Positions 23,623 through 29,773 of a DNA stretch of 29,773 nucleotides are shown in pieces; position 1 is the stretch's first letter, and each line of letters begins with the position of its first letter. Where the stretch lies: the NCBI GenBank assembly GCA_910584245.1, contig CAJTZF010000011.1:48815-78587 (forward strand), given 5' to 3'. This DNA comes from an uncultured Eubacterium sp. Its GTDB lineage: Bacteria; Bacillota; Clostridia; Lachnospirales; Lachnospiraceae. The notes beneath the pieces are model-generated. The model was not told the origin of the DNA and ran no database searches. It worked only from the letters and a program-made list of their open reading frames with translations. Made by a program: the position numbers and the translations under genes.

Positions 23623-23659
23623 CCGGGCGTTTTATAACTAAAAACGCCCGGCATTTTTT
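23623..23659 (+). terminator. Intrinsic terminator after the HD cassette
   Basis: CCGGGCGTTTT (23623-23633) pairs perfectly with AAAACGCCCGG (23641-23651) around ATAACTA, followed by CA and six T. It starts 15 bases after the HD gene stop and insulates the cassette from ecfA1. The A-rich side also gives a T-rich tract on the other strand, so it may work in both directions. Confidence 0.9.
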
Positions 23660-23761
23660 GTCGTAGTCTTCCTATAAAAAACAATGGAAAAAGAAAGTAT
23701 AGTATGATAGAATTTCTATGTAGCAGAAGTCAGCACTTACGCGGAATAGGAAGGTGTTGTT

Positions 23762-24631
23762 TTGATAAAGGTAGACAATGTTGTATTTGAATATATACGG
23801 CGGGATGAAAATGCCGAGGTAATCGGTGTGGAAATGGCGATTGACCATTTATCTTTCCAAGTAAATAAAGGTGAGTTTGTAGCGGTTTTAGGGCACAATG
23901 GTTCTGGAAAATCAACACTTGCCAAGCACATCAATGCGATTCTGCTTCCCGGGGAGGGCACGGTTTATGTGGATGGTATTGACACGAGTGAGGAGAGTAT
24001 GCTATGGGAAATACGTCAGCGGGCGGGAATGGTATTTCAAAACCCGGATAATCAGATTGTGCACAGTATCGTCGAGGAGGATGTAGGGTTTGGACCGGAG
24101 AATTTGGGCGTTCCGACGAAAGAAATCTGGCAGCGGGTGGAGGATTCGCTCAAAAAGGTGGGGATGTACCGAAACCGGAAAGAGTCTCCCAATAAATTGT
24201 CAGGGGGACAGAAACAGCGAGTAGCGATTGCCGGCGTGCTAGCGATGAGACCGAAATGTATTGTATTTGATGAATCAACAGCGATGCTTGACCCGGTTGG
24301 ACGCAGGGAAGTGCTCCGGGCAGTGAAGGAAATTAATCGGAAGGAAAAAATAACAATTTTGTGGATTACCCACTATATGGATGAAGTGACAGAGGCAGAC
24401 CGGGTGCTGGTTATGAATAAGGGAACGCTTGTGATGAGTGGAAAGCCGAAAGAGATTTTTTCCCAGACGGAGCAGCTCAAGTCCTACCGTCTTGATGTGC
24501 CGCAGGTGGCGGAGCTGGCCGCAGAGCTGCGGAAGCGGGGGATTCCAATACCTGCGGATGTGATTACGGTGGACGAATTTGTGGATAAGCTGGCTGGGTT
24601 GCTTGCCGCAAACATCAATGATATGCAATAA
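23762..24631 (+). CDS. ecfA1: Energy-coupling factor transporter ATPase EcfA1
   Basis: A 289-residue ABC ATPase of the shared energy module that drives vitamin uptake with interchangeable S components. Walker A GHNGSGKST is at 44-52, the Q-loop segment is FQNPDNQIV, the signature LSGGQKQR is near 146, and Walker B CIVFDES has Asp170-Glu171. The Q-loop sequence marks the A1 type. The start is TTG 23762, giving MIKVDNVVFEYIR, with AGGAAGGTG upstream; no in-frame ATG exists before the Walker A region except inside the fold. It is followed by ecfA2 after 49 bases. No clear promoter is seen in the 100 bases upstream. Confidence 0.95.
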   Translation: MIKVDNVVFEYIRRDENAEVIGVEMAIDHLSFQVNKGEFVAVLGHNGSGKSTLAKHINAILLPGEGTVYVDGIDTSEESMLWEIRQRAGMVFQNPDNQIVHSIVEEDVGFGPENLGVPTKEIWQRVEDSLKKVGMYRNRKESPNKLSGGQKQRVAIAGVLAMRPKCIVFDESTAMLDPVGRREVLRAVKEINRKEKITILWITHYMDEVTEADRVLVMNKGTLVMSGKPKEIFSQTEQLKSYRLDVPQVAELAAELRKRGIPIPADVITVDEFVDKLAGLLAANINDMQ

Positions 24632-24680
24632 GGCGAAAGTGAATAAAGTTTAAGTTGATTTCGCAGGAATGAGGTAATGT

Positions 24681-25529
24681 ATGTCCATTTTAATGAATGA
24701 GGTGGAGTATATATATGGGAAAGGGACGGCATTTGAAAAGGTGGCGCTGTATAACATTAACTTGAATATCGAAGACGGTGAAATGATTGGACTGATCGGG
24801 CATACTGGTTCTGGTAAATCGACCTTGATCCAGCATTTAAACGGATTGCTTGTTCCGACTAGCGGCGGGGTTTACTACAATGGTGAGGATATCAATGACA
24901 AGGATTATTCCAAAAAGCAATTGAGGGGAAAGGTTTCTATTGTATTCCAGTACCCGGAACAGCAGTTATTTGAGAAGACAGTGCTGGATGACGTCAAGTT
25001 TGGTCCCGGCAATCTGGGACTTGAGCCGTTGGAGGTAGACATGCGTTCTTTTGAGGCGCTCAGGCAGGTTGGTATTTCGGATGATTTGCTCGATGTGTCA
25101 CCGCTGGAACTGTCCGGAGGGCAGAAACGCCGGGTGGCGATTGCGGGTGTGCTGGCTATGGAGCCGGAAGTACTCATATTGGATGAACCGACAGCGGGAC
25201 TTGACCCGGCGGGCAGGGACGATATACTGAATTTGATAAAAAGGCTGCATGAGGAGAGAAACATAACAGTGATTATTGTATCCCACAGCATGGAGGATAT
25301 GGGCAGGTATGCCGGGCGGCTTGTGGTGATGAACGGAGGAACGATCGCCTTTGACGGGACGCCTGGGGAGATCTTTTCCCACTACAGGGAACTGGAGAGA
25401 ATCGGTCTTCGGGCCCCCCAGGTCACATATGTGATGGAGGGACTGGCGGAGAGGGGAATCCGGCTGCCCCACAGTGCAGTCTGTGTAGAGCAGGCAGTAG
25501 ACGCGATTTTGAAATGCTTTCGTAAATAG
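24681..25529 (+). CDS. ecfA2: Energy-coupling factor transporter ATPase EcfA2
   Basis: A 282-residue partner ATPase. Walker A GHTGSGKST is at 40-48, the Q-loop FQYPEQQLFEKTV is the A2-type sequence, the signature LSGGQKRR is near 144, and Walker B VLILDEP has Asp168-Glu169, with DPAGR in the D-loop. It forms a heterodimer with EcfA1 on the cytoplasmic face of EcfT. ATG 24681 follows GAGGTAAT. It lies between ecfA1 and ecfT with short spacers, so the three genes form one operon. Confidence 0.96.
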   Translation: MSILMNEVEYIYGKGTAFEKVALYNINLNIEDGEMIGLIGHTGSGKSTLIQHLNGLLVPTSGGVYYNGEDINDKDYSKKQLRGKVSIVFQYPEQQLFEKTVLDDVKFGPGNLGLEPLEVDMRSFEALRQVGISDDLLDVSPLELSGGQKRRVAIAGVLAMEPEVLILDEPTAGLDPAGRDDILNLIKRLHEERNITVIIVSHSMEDMGRYAGRLVVMNGGTIAFDGTPGEIFSHYRELERIGLRAPQVTYVMEGLAERGIRLPHSAVCVEQAVDAILKCFRK

Positions 25530-25552
25530 CAATGCGATGAGGAGAGAGTGTA

Positions 25553-26374
25553 ATGTTGAGAGATATCACGATTGGACAATATTATCCGGTGGAATCCAAA
25601 ATTCACGACTTGGATCCCCGGGTAAAATTAATAGCTGTGCTTGTATATCTGATTTCCCTTTTTTTATTTAATGGCTTTGCTGGATATGCCGTGGTGGCTC
25701 TATTTCTCGTTTCGGTTACCGCAGCCAGCCGCGTGCCGTTTTCATTTATTTGTAAGGGATTGAAGCCAGTCTTTTTTTTGATATGTTTTACCGCCTTCTA
25801 TCATTTGTTTTTTACGAGGGGCGATGTTTTATTTCAGTGGGGAGTGGCAGAGGTATTTACTATCACTGTGACACGGCAGGGGCTAAAAAGGGGGGCGTTT
25901 ATGGTACTTCGCCTGTTTTTCCTCGTCGTTGGGTCCTCGCTTCTGACGTACACGACTTCGCCCAATAAGTTGACGGACGGGATCGAAAGCTTGTTGAAGC
26001 CGTTAAATAAATGTAAGGTGCCAGTTCATGACCTGGCAATGATGATGTCGCTTGCGCTTCGTTTTATTCCTATCCTTCTGGAGGAAGCCAATCGCATCAT
26101 CCGGGCGCAGAGTGCCAGGGGAGCAGATTTTGAGGAGGGAAATATCGTAGTTCGGGTCCGCGCTATGGCGTCGATTCTTGTGCCGCTTCTTGTATCTGCG
26201 ACAAGACGTTCGTACGATTTGGCTCTTGCAATGGAGGCCAGATGTTACCGGGGTGGCGCCGGAAGAACAAAAATGAAGCCGTTGAAATATCACGGGAGGG
26301 ACGTGCGGGCTTATATTGTACTGGTTGTGTACGTGATGGTGCTTATTGTTGTAAATCATTATGCGATGTATTAG
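25553..26374 (+). CDS. ecfT: Energy-coupling factor transporter transmembrane protein EcfT
   Basis: A 273-residue integral membrane scaffold. It begins QYYPVESKIHDLDPRVKLIAVLVYLISLF, the usual start before the first membrane helix, has several further hydrophobic helices, and carries the two coupling motifs that dock into the ATPases: SARGADF and EARCYRGG. It holds the S component (ribU, bioY, thiT and similar genes, none in this window). ATG 25553 has GAGGAGAG upstream. A last membrane helix, YIVLVVYVMVLIVV, ends the protein. Confidence 0.95.
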   Translation: MLRDITIGQYYPVESKIHDLDPRVKLIAVLVYLISLFLFNGFAGYAVVALFLVSVTAASRVPFSFICKGLKPVFFLICFTAFYHLFFTRGDVLFQWGVAEVFTITVTRQGLKRGAFMVLRLFFLVVGSSLLTYTTSPNKLTDGIESLLKPLNKCKVPVHDLAMMMSLALRFIPILLEEANRIIRAQSARGADFEEGNIVVRVRAMASILVPLLVSATRRSYDLALAMEARCYRGGAGRTKMKPLKYHGRDVRAYIVLVVYVMVLIVVNHYAMY

Positions 26375-26409
26375 TTATTCGTTTATCGAACATTTGCGGG
26401 GGTGATGAC

Positions 26410-27156
26410 ATGCGTATCCGTTTGACTGTGGCATACGATGGGACGAATTATCACGGGTGGCAGAAGCAAACCAATGCCATCACGGTAGAGGAAGTGCTGA
26501 CGATGGCGCTTCGGGAGCTGCTCGGGGAGGAGGTAGAGCTTGCCGGGGCGAGCCGGACAGACGCGGGAGTCCACGCATTGGGGAATGTGGCGGTATTTGA
26601 TACGGCCACGAGTATTCCGCCTGGCAAAATAGCGGTGGCGGTCAATCGTCGCCTTCCGGAAGATATACGGGTTATGCGTTCAGAACAGGTGAGCAGTTCC
26701 TTTCATCCGAGATATGCGGAGAGCCGTAAGACATATGAATATACCATAACGAATGCGGAAATACAGCCGCCAACGAAACGGCTGTATTCATATTTCGTCT
26801 ATATTCCGCTCGATATGGGGCGCATGAGGCGGGCGGCGCAGTATTTGGTGGGGGAGCATGATTTCGGTGGATTTTGCTCTGCGGGTAGCCAGGTAATGTC
26901 GACGATTCGTACCATCTATGACATAAAAGTGTGGGAGGATGGGGAAGATATAAGGATACGGATTACAGGAAATGGTTTTCTTTACAATATGGTCCGCATT
27001 ATAGCAGGAACCTTAATCGAGGCGGGAATGGGGCGGCGGGAGCCGGAAACGGTATGGCAGGCAGTTGAGCAGGCAGATCGGAGCCTGGCAGGGCCTACAG
27101 CGCCTGCAAATGGTCTTACGCTCATAGGTATCCAATATGTAAACGAGGAGAAGTGA
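26410..27156 (+). CDS. truA: tRNA pseudouridine(38-40) synthase TruA
   Basis: A 248-residue enzyme converting U38-U40 in tRNA anticodon stems to pseudouridine. It starts RIRLTVAYDGTNYHGWQKQ. The catalytic Asp51 is in ASRTDAGVHA. KTYEYTI, YLVGEHDFGGFCSAG and GNGFLYNMVRIIAGTLIE are the other conserved blocks. ATG 26410 is chosen over a longer in-frame reading from 26242, which lies inside ecfT. It keeps the familiar ecf-truA order, but rplM-rpsI, often next, are missing here. Confidence 0.96.
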   Translation: MRIRLTVAYDGTNYHGWQKQTNAITVEEVLTMALRELLGEEVELAGASRTDAGVHALGNVAVFDTATSIPPGKIAVAVNRRLPEDIRVMRSEQVSSSFHPRYAESRKTYEYTITNAEIQPPTKRLYSYFVYIPLDMGRMRRAAQYLVGEHDFGGFCSAGSQVMSTIRTIYDIKVWEDGEDIRIRITGNGFLYNMVRIIAGTLIEAGMGRREPETVWQAVEQADRSLAGPTAPANGLTLIGIQYVNEEK

Positions 27157-27157
27157 A

Positions 27158-27997
27158 ATGATTATAGATGTCCATGCCCACGCGTATCCGGAGAGGATCG
27201 TGAAAAAAATAGCGGATAGGATGGAGCGTGTTTCCGGCTGTAAAGTAGATGCCGACGGCACGCCGGTGGGACTGGTGGAGAGTATGGAGAGGGCCGGGGT
27301 GGATTATTCTGTATTTCTTCCCCTGGCTACGAATCCGAAACAGGTGGGAAAATTAAACGCCCAGGCGATACAATTTATGGAACAGTTTGGTGAACGGGGA
27401 CTTATTTCATTTGCTACCGTGCATCCCGATACGGACAATTTGGGAGAAGTTCTTCAAGGTATCCGGAATGCGGGGCTGCGAGGGATAAAAATCCATCCGG
27501 ATTACCAGGATACGTATTTTGATGATATCCGTTATATGAGGATCGTGGATGCGGCATCCGAACAAGGGCTGTATGTGCTCGTTCACGCGGGAGTAGATGA
27601 GGTATACCCGAAGGAAGTGCACTGTGATGTAAGACGTATTCTCAATGTGATTGAAACGGTGGGAAGCAACCGGCTTATTCTTGCGCATATGGGGGGATGG
27701 CAGATGTGGGAGGAAGTAGAAAAGTATGTCTGCGGTGCACCAGTATATTTTGATACGGCATTTTCCCTGACCGGGACAGTGAGTGTGGAAAACAATGGCA
27801 TGTTTGGCGCGATGCTCGATAATGGGGCATTTGTAAGGCTGGTGCGCAAACACGGCGCAGAGAAAATTCTTTTTGGAAGCGATACTCCGTGGAGCAGCCA
27901 GCAGGATAATGTGGAGTGGATAAAGAACTGCAGCCTGACAGAAGCAGAAAAGCGTATGATTCTCGGTGAAAATGCAGCAGGCATACTTCACATTTAG
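27158..27997 (+). CDS. Amidohydrolase-family (Amidohydro_2 type) metal-dependent hydrolase
   Basis: A 279-residue TIM-barrel hydrolase, probably cytosolic. The metal site is visible: DVHAH gives His6 and His8, His143 is in LVHAG, His177 in LAHMGG, and Asp242 in LFGSDTPW; RGIKIHPD carries Lys111 and His113. These features fit the Amidohydro_2 family (ACMSD/resorcylate decarboxylase-related). The substrate cannot be told, and decarboxylase or hydrolase activity are both possible. ATG 27158 lies one base after the truA stop, with GAGGAG inside truA, so they are co-translated. TatD nucleases share the HxH motif, but the C-terminal GSDTPW context fits Amidohydro_2 better. Confidence 0.85.
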   Translation: MIIDVHAHAYPERIVKKIADRMERVSGCKVDADGTPVGLVESMERAGVDYSVFLPLATNPKQVGKLNAQAIQFMEQFGERGLISFATVHPDTDNLGEVLQGIRNAGLRGIKIHPDYQDTYFDDIRYMRIVDAASEQGLYVLVHAGVDEVYPKEVHCDVRRILNVIETVGSNRLILAHMGGWQMWEEVEKYVCGAPVYFDTAFSLTGTVSVENNGMFGAMLDNGAFVRLVRKHGAEKILFGSDTPWSSQQDNVEWIKNCSLTEAEKRMILGENAAGILHI

Positions 27998-28111
27998 TGG
28001 GCAATAAAGGAATGGAAGTATAGCCTGCTTGCTCTTGTAATAATATATTTCGAAAACTTGTATTTGTAATAGTTCAGGGTTAATAATAACCCATGCCCTC
28101 AAAATAAAAAA

Positions 28112-28510
28112 TCAGGCGGTTTCAGAATTGGAGCTGCTTGATTTGAAATGGGATGACGTTCCGTTTTCTTTTTTTCTTTTGTTCGCCTTTATTTGTGCAA
28201 TCATCAGGAGTTCTTCCTGGTCTTCTTCCGACATGCAGTGAAAATGTTTTAATAATGTTTTGTCATCATCGGAGTATTTATGATCCGATAAGTTCTTAGA
28301 TTTCTTAGAATCCCCGGTCAATATCCAATCAATTGAGCAGTCCAACACCCGTGACAATTCCATTAAAGCAATAGCAGAAGGTAAATATTTGCTGTTTTCA
28401 ATACAGCTAAGATTGCCGGAAGTAACACTTGTTTGTTCTTGTATCTGCGTTTGTGTGATCTTAAGTTCTTTTCTTCTATTTTTTATTCGCTGTCCAATGG
28501 TGTTATCCAT
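28112..28510 (-). CDS. Cro/CI (Xre)-type HTH transcriptional regulator
   Basis: A 132-residue repressor-like protein. The HTH_3 domain covers residues 5-65 (GQRIKNRRKELKITQTQIQEQTSVTSGNLSCIENSKYLPSAIALMELSRVLDCSIDWILTG). A charged helix follows (SEEDQEELLMIAQIKANKRKKEN), then a Ser-rich tail. The start at 28510 has a perfect AAGGAGG on the - strand (28515-28521). It is divergent from a small HTH gene, across a 301-base region with operator-like palindromes, an arrangement typical of mobile-element immunity regions. No phage structural genes or integrase are visible, so a lone remnant or a chromosomal switch are both possible. Low GC agrees with acquired DNA. Confidence 0.88.
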   Translation of the reverse strand: MDNTIGQRIKNRRKELKITQTQIQEQTSVTSGNLSCIENSKYLPSAIALMELSRVLDCSIDWILTGDSKKSKNLSDHKYSDDDKTLLKHFHCMSEEDQEELLMIAQIKANKRKKENGTSSHFKSSSSNSETA

Positions 28511-28568
28511 GATGCCTCCTTTCTATAATATTTATTTTGGCATATCCGAGAAAAAATATCAGAAAATC

Positions 28569-28610
28569 TTAGAAATATAAAATTAAGTCTTGAAATTATT
28601 AGAAATCTAA
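28569..28610. promoter_or_regulatory. Two operator-like sites in the divergent HTH control region
   Basis: TTAGAAATCTAA (28599-28610) is a perfect 12-base inverted repeat, and TTAGAAATATAA (28569-28580) differs from it at one base. Their starts are exactly 30 bases apart, about three helical turns, so two dimers could bind one DNA face. The perfect copy lies between the -35 and -10 boxes of the + promoter. The likely binder is the Xre-type repressor encoded at 28112-28510. Confidence 0.6.
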
Positions 28611-28618
28611 GATATAAT
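28590..28618 (+). promoter_or_regulatory. Strong promoter with embedded operator, driving the structured leader and small HTH gene
   Basis: TTGAAA (28590-28595), a 17-base spacer and a perfect TATAAT (28613-28618). The spacer contains the palindrome TTAGAAATCTAA, so a bound repressor would block polymerase. On the opposite strand TTTCAA at the same six bases, an 18-base spacer and TAAGAT (28566-28571) could be the repressor gene's own promoter, but that match is weaker. Confidence 0.75.
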
Positions 28619-28624
28619 TAGAAC

Positions 28625-28814
28625 TGGGTTCGGATAAACCAAAGAATTGTTATTTTGTACTCATTATCTCAAAGTACAGTTGCCAGGTCCTTTTTATCCG
28701 TGTGCTGGAATAACGGTCCTGGCTGCTAATATTGTACCACAAAACCAAGTAGTGATAAAGCTTAGAAAAAAATAGTGACAGCAAAGTACCGGGTCAGACC
28801 ATTGTTAGGCGGTG
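28625..28814 (+). ncRNA. Structured untranslated RNA or leader before the small HTH gene
   Basis: About 190 bases with no ATG before 28815. Visible stems: GGTT/AACC (28627-28640); TTGTACT/AGTACAG (28655-28661 with 28673-28679, one G-T pair); and a large hairpin 28682-28723, GCCAGG/CCTGGC closing an inner TTATCC/GG(A)ATAA stem. With the strong promoter just upstream, this is either a regulatory 5' leader or a small RNA. No known family is recognised. Confidence 0.45.
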
Positions 28815-29018
28815 ATGAGAATTAGTCTTTATACGAGTGAATATTCGACTATCGGAAAACAGATTAAAAAGCAGTTGATTGACAAAAATATGACGGCAAA
28901 GCAGCTCGCCGATCAGATTGGCACCTCACCACAATATCTGAATAAAATCATTCACGGTGAGAGGAGCGGAGAGAAGTATATTGATGCAATTAAGCAAATA
29001 CTAGGTATCGCAGTATGA
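28815..29018 (+). CDS. Small Cro/CI-type HTH protein
   Basis: A 67-residue protein that is almost entirely a helix-turn-helix: IGKQIKKQLIDKNMTAKQLADQIGTSPQYLNKIIHGERSGEKYIDAIKQILGI. The recognition helix is SPQYLNKIIHG. The short upstream segment MRISLYTSEYST is unusual. The start is uncertain: ATG 28815 has only a weak TAGG site, and GTG 28812 is a codon earlier in frame. It lies opposite the Xre-type repressor and probably acts on the same control region or on a nearby target, like a Cro partner. There is no terminator of note before the next gene. Confidence 0.78.
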   Translation: MRISLYTSEYSTIGKQIKKQLIDKNMTAKQLADQIGTSPQYLNKIIHGERSGEKYIDAIKQILGIAV

Positions 29019-29112
29019 TACAGCGCGAACACGGTGTGATATTTCTCTGGCGCGGCAGGCACGGTGCCGTTCTGGAGTTTGTCAAATAAAAAGAAAAGTG
29101 GAGGTAAATGTT

Positions 29113-29773
29113 TTGAAACAGAATTTCAAAAGAACACTGGCCGCCGTCATGGCTGCTGCCTTGACAGTATCGCTCATGGGAACCGGTACGGAATCAGACG
29201 CGGCAAAAAAGAAGATTAAATTGTCAAAAAGGTTCATAACAGTGACCAAGGGAAAGAGAAAAAAGGTAACGATTAAAAATGTAAAGGCGAAACAGGTAAA
29301 AAAACTTGTCGTCAAAAGCAGTAAAAAGAAAATCGCCACCGTAAAGAAATCTGGAAAGACAGCTATCAATGTAACCGGGAAGAGGGCTGGAAATGCAAAA
29401 ATTACAGTAAAGGTTACAGTAAAGGGCAAGAAGAAGGCGACCAAGCTTACGCTGAAGGTAAAGGTAAAGAATACGGCAAAGAAGCTTGTGACGCCCGGTG
29501 GGAAGTCTCCATCTGTGCCGGGGACAAGCGAAGCCCCAGCAAGCCAGGCCCCGGCAAGTGAAGCCCCAGCAAGCCAGGCCCCGGCAAGTGAAGCTCCAGC
29601 AAGCCAGGCCCCGGCAAGCGAAGCCCCAGCAAGCCAGGCCCCGGCAAGCCAGGCCCCAGCAAGTGAAGCTCCGGCAAGCCAGGCCCCGGCAAGTGAAGCT
29701 CCAGCAAGCCAGGCCCCAGCAAGTGAAGCTCCAGCAAGCCAGGCCCCGGCAAGCGAAGCCCCAGCAAGCCAGG
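29113..29773 (+). CDS. Secreted Lys-rich Ig-like-domain protein with Ala-Ser-Pro repeat linker, 3' partial
   Basis: The start is TTG 29113, set by GGAGGT at 29100-29105; a nearby ATG (29108) meets a stop at once. The N-terminus MKQNFKRTLAAVMAAALTVSLMGTG is a signal peptide, with cleavage likely after ESDA. Residues about 35-125 are very Lys-rich and have the strand pattern of bacterial Ig-like (Big_2-type) domains: KLSKRFITVTKGKRKKVTIKNV, KKIATVKKSG, GKRAGNAKITVKV. In Lachnospiraceae such domains sit at the N-terminus of surface or secreted enzymes and may bind anionic wall polymers. From 29527 the protein is an ASQAP/ASEAP repeat, which runs off the window, so the effector domain beyond the linker is unknown. 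Confidence 0.85.
   Translation, partial: MKQNFKRTLAAVMAAALTVSLMGTGTESDAAKKKIKLSKRFITVTKGKRKKVTIKNVKAKQVKKLVVKSSKKKIATVKKSGKTAINVTGKRAGNAKITVKVTVKGKKKATKLTLKVKVKNTAKKLVTPGGKSPSVPGTSEAPASQAPASEAPASQAPASEAPASQAPASEAPASQAPASQAPASEAPASQAPASEAPASQAPASEAPASQAPASEAPASQ
29527..29773 (+). repeat. 15-base tandem repeat encoding ASQAP/ASEAP units
   Basis: Fifteen-base units encode five residues, A-S-Q-A-P or A-S-E-A-P, mostly alternating to give a 30-base higher-order period, with one doubled Q unit near 29641-29660. Codon choice varies at third positions (CCA/CCG, GCC/GCT, AGC/AGT), so copies have drifted while the amino acids are kept. The array reaches the window end. Confidence 0.9.

Noticed and set aside
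23664..23761. A promoter for ecfA1
   Set aside because: TATAGT and TATGAT are present near 23698-23708, but no -35 box lies at proper distance; a promoter probably exists after the terminator but cannot be placed.
28077..28092. GGGTTA/TAACCC hairpin between the amidohydrolase and the Xre gene as a terminator
   Set aside because: Neither strand has a T-tract directly after the six-pair stem, so it is not called.
27407..28102. A 231-residue open frame on - opposite the amidohydrolase
   Set aside because: It is the complement of a gene with a complete metal site; no ribosome-binding site and no recognisable domain.
28112..29018. A prophage or integrative element
   Set aside because: Two HTH genes and operator-like sites resemble an immunity region, but no integrase, structural, replication or attachment-site features are present.
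1..29773. CRISPR array, tRNA or rRNA genes
   Set aside because: The only regular repeats are the two coding linkers, with no spacer pattern, and no tRNA cloverleaf or rRNA sequence was recognised by eye.

Overview
The window is a stretch of chromosome from a low-to-medium GC member of Clostridia, most likely a plant-polysaccharide-degrading Lachnospiraceae. Three things point there: the complete Firmicutes-order S10-spc-alpha ribosomal supercluster, a divergent S4 N-terminus and an enlarged L17 of a kind I associate with Lachnospiraceae, and secreted proteins with Lys-rich Ig-like domains and Pro-rich linkers. No species can be named from sequence alone. Both window edges lie inside repeat-coded linkers of secreted proteins, so the first and last genes are partial.

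Layout. (1) 1-4632: the 3' part of a secreted, multi-module GH8 xylan-degrading enzyme, followed 21 bases later by a large regulator that joins a LacI-type sugar sensor, a degenerate GGDEF-like domain and an AraC-type HTH. It resembles XylR with an extra module and probably controls xylan use. (2) 4633-21094: a strong promoter and a long structured leader, then rpsJ-rplC-rplD-rplW-rplB-rpsS-rplV-rpsC-rplP-rpmC-rpsQ-rplN-rplX-rplE-rpsZ-rpsH-rplF-rplR-rpsE-rpmD-rplO-secY-adk-map-infA-rpmJ-rpsM-rpsK-rpsD-rpoA-rplQ, all on +, closed by a strong terminator. Three non-coding stretches in this run are strongly structured: the leader, rpsJ-rplC and rpmJ-rpsM. They are candidate ribosomal-protein autoregulatory RNAs. 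(3) 21095-23659: a decayed fragment, then an AT-rich two-gene cassette with its own sigma-A-type promoter and terminator. It encodes a 124-residue unknown protein and a SAMHD1/dGTPase-like HD phosphohydrolase. It sits between rplQ and the energy-coupling-factor genes, which are normally adjacent, and is the best candidate here for an undescribed (possibly defence) system. (4) 23762-27997: ecfA1-ecfA2-ecfT (vitamin transporter energy module), truA and an amidohydrolase. (5) 28000-29018: a Cro/CI-type repressor on -, and a divergent small HTH gene behind a near-consensus promoter with an operator-like palindrome in its spacer and a roughly 190-base structured leader. (6) 29113-end: the start of a secreted Ig-like protein running into an Ala-Ser-Gln/Glu-Ala-Pro repeat.

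Together the core supplies ribosome assembly, protein export (SecY), N-terminal methionine removal, initiation, transcription (RpoA), tRNA modification and vitamin uptake. The flanks are accessory: polysaccharide use and surface proteins at the edges, with acquired-looking modules between.
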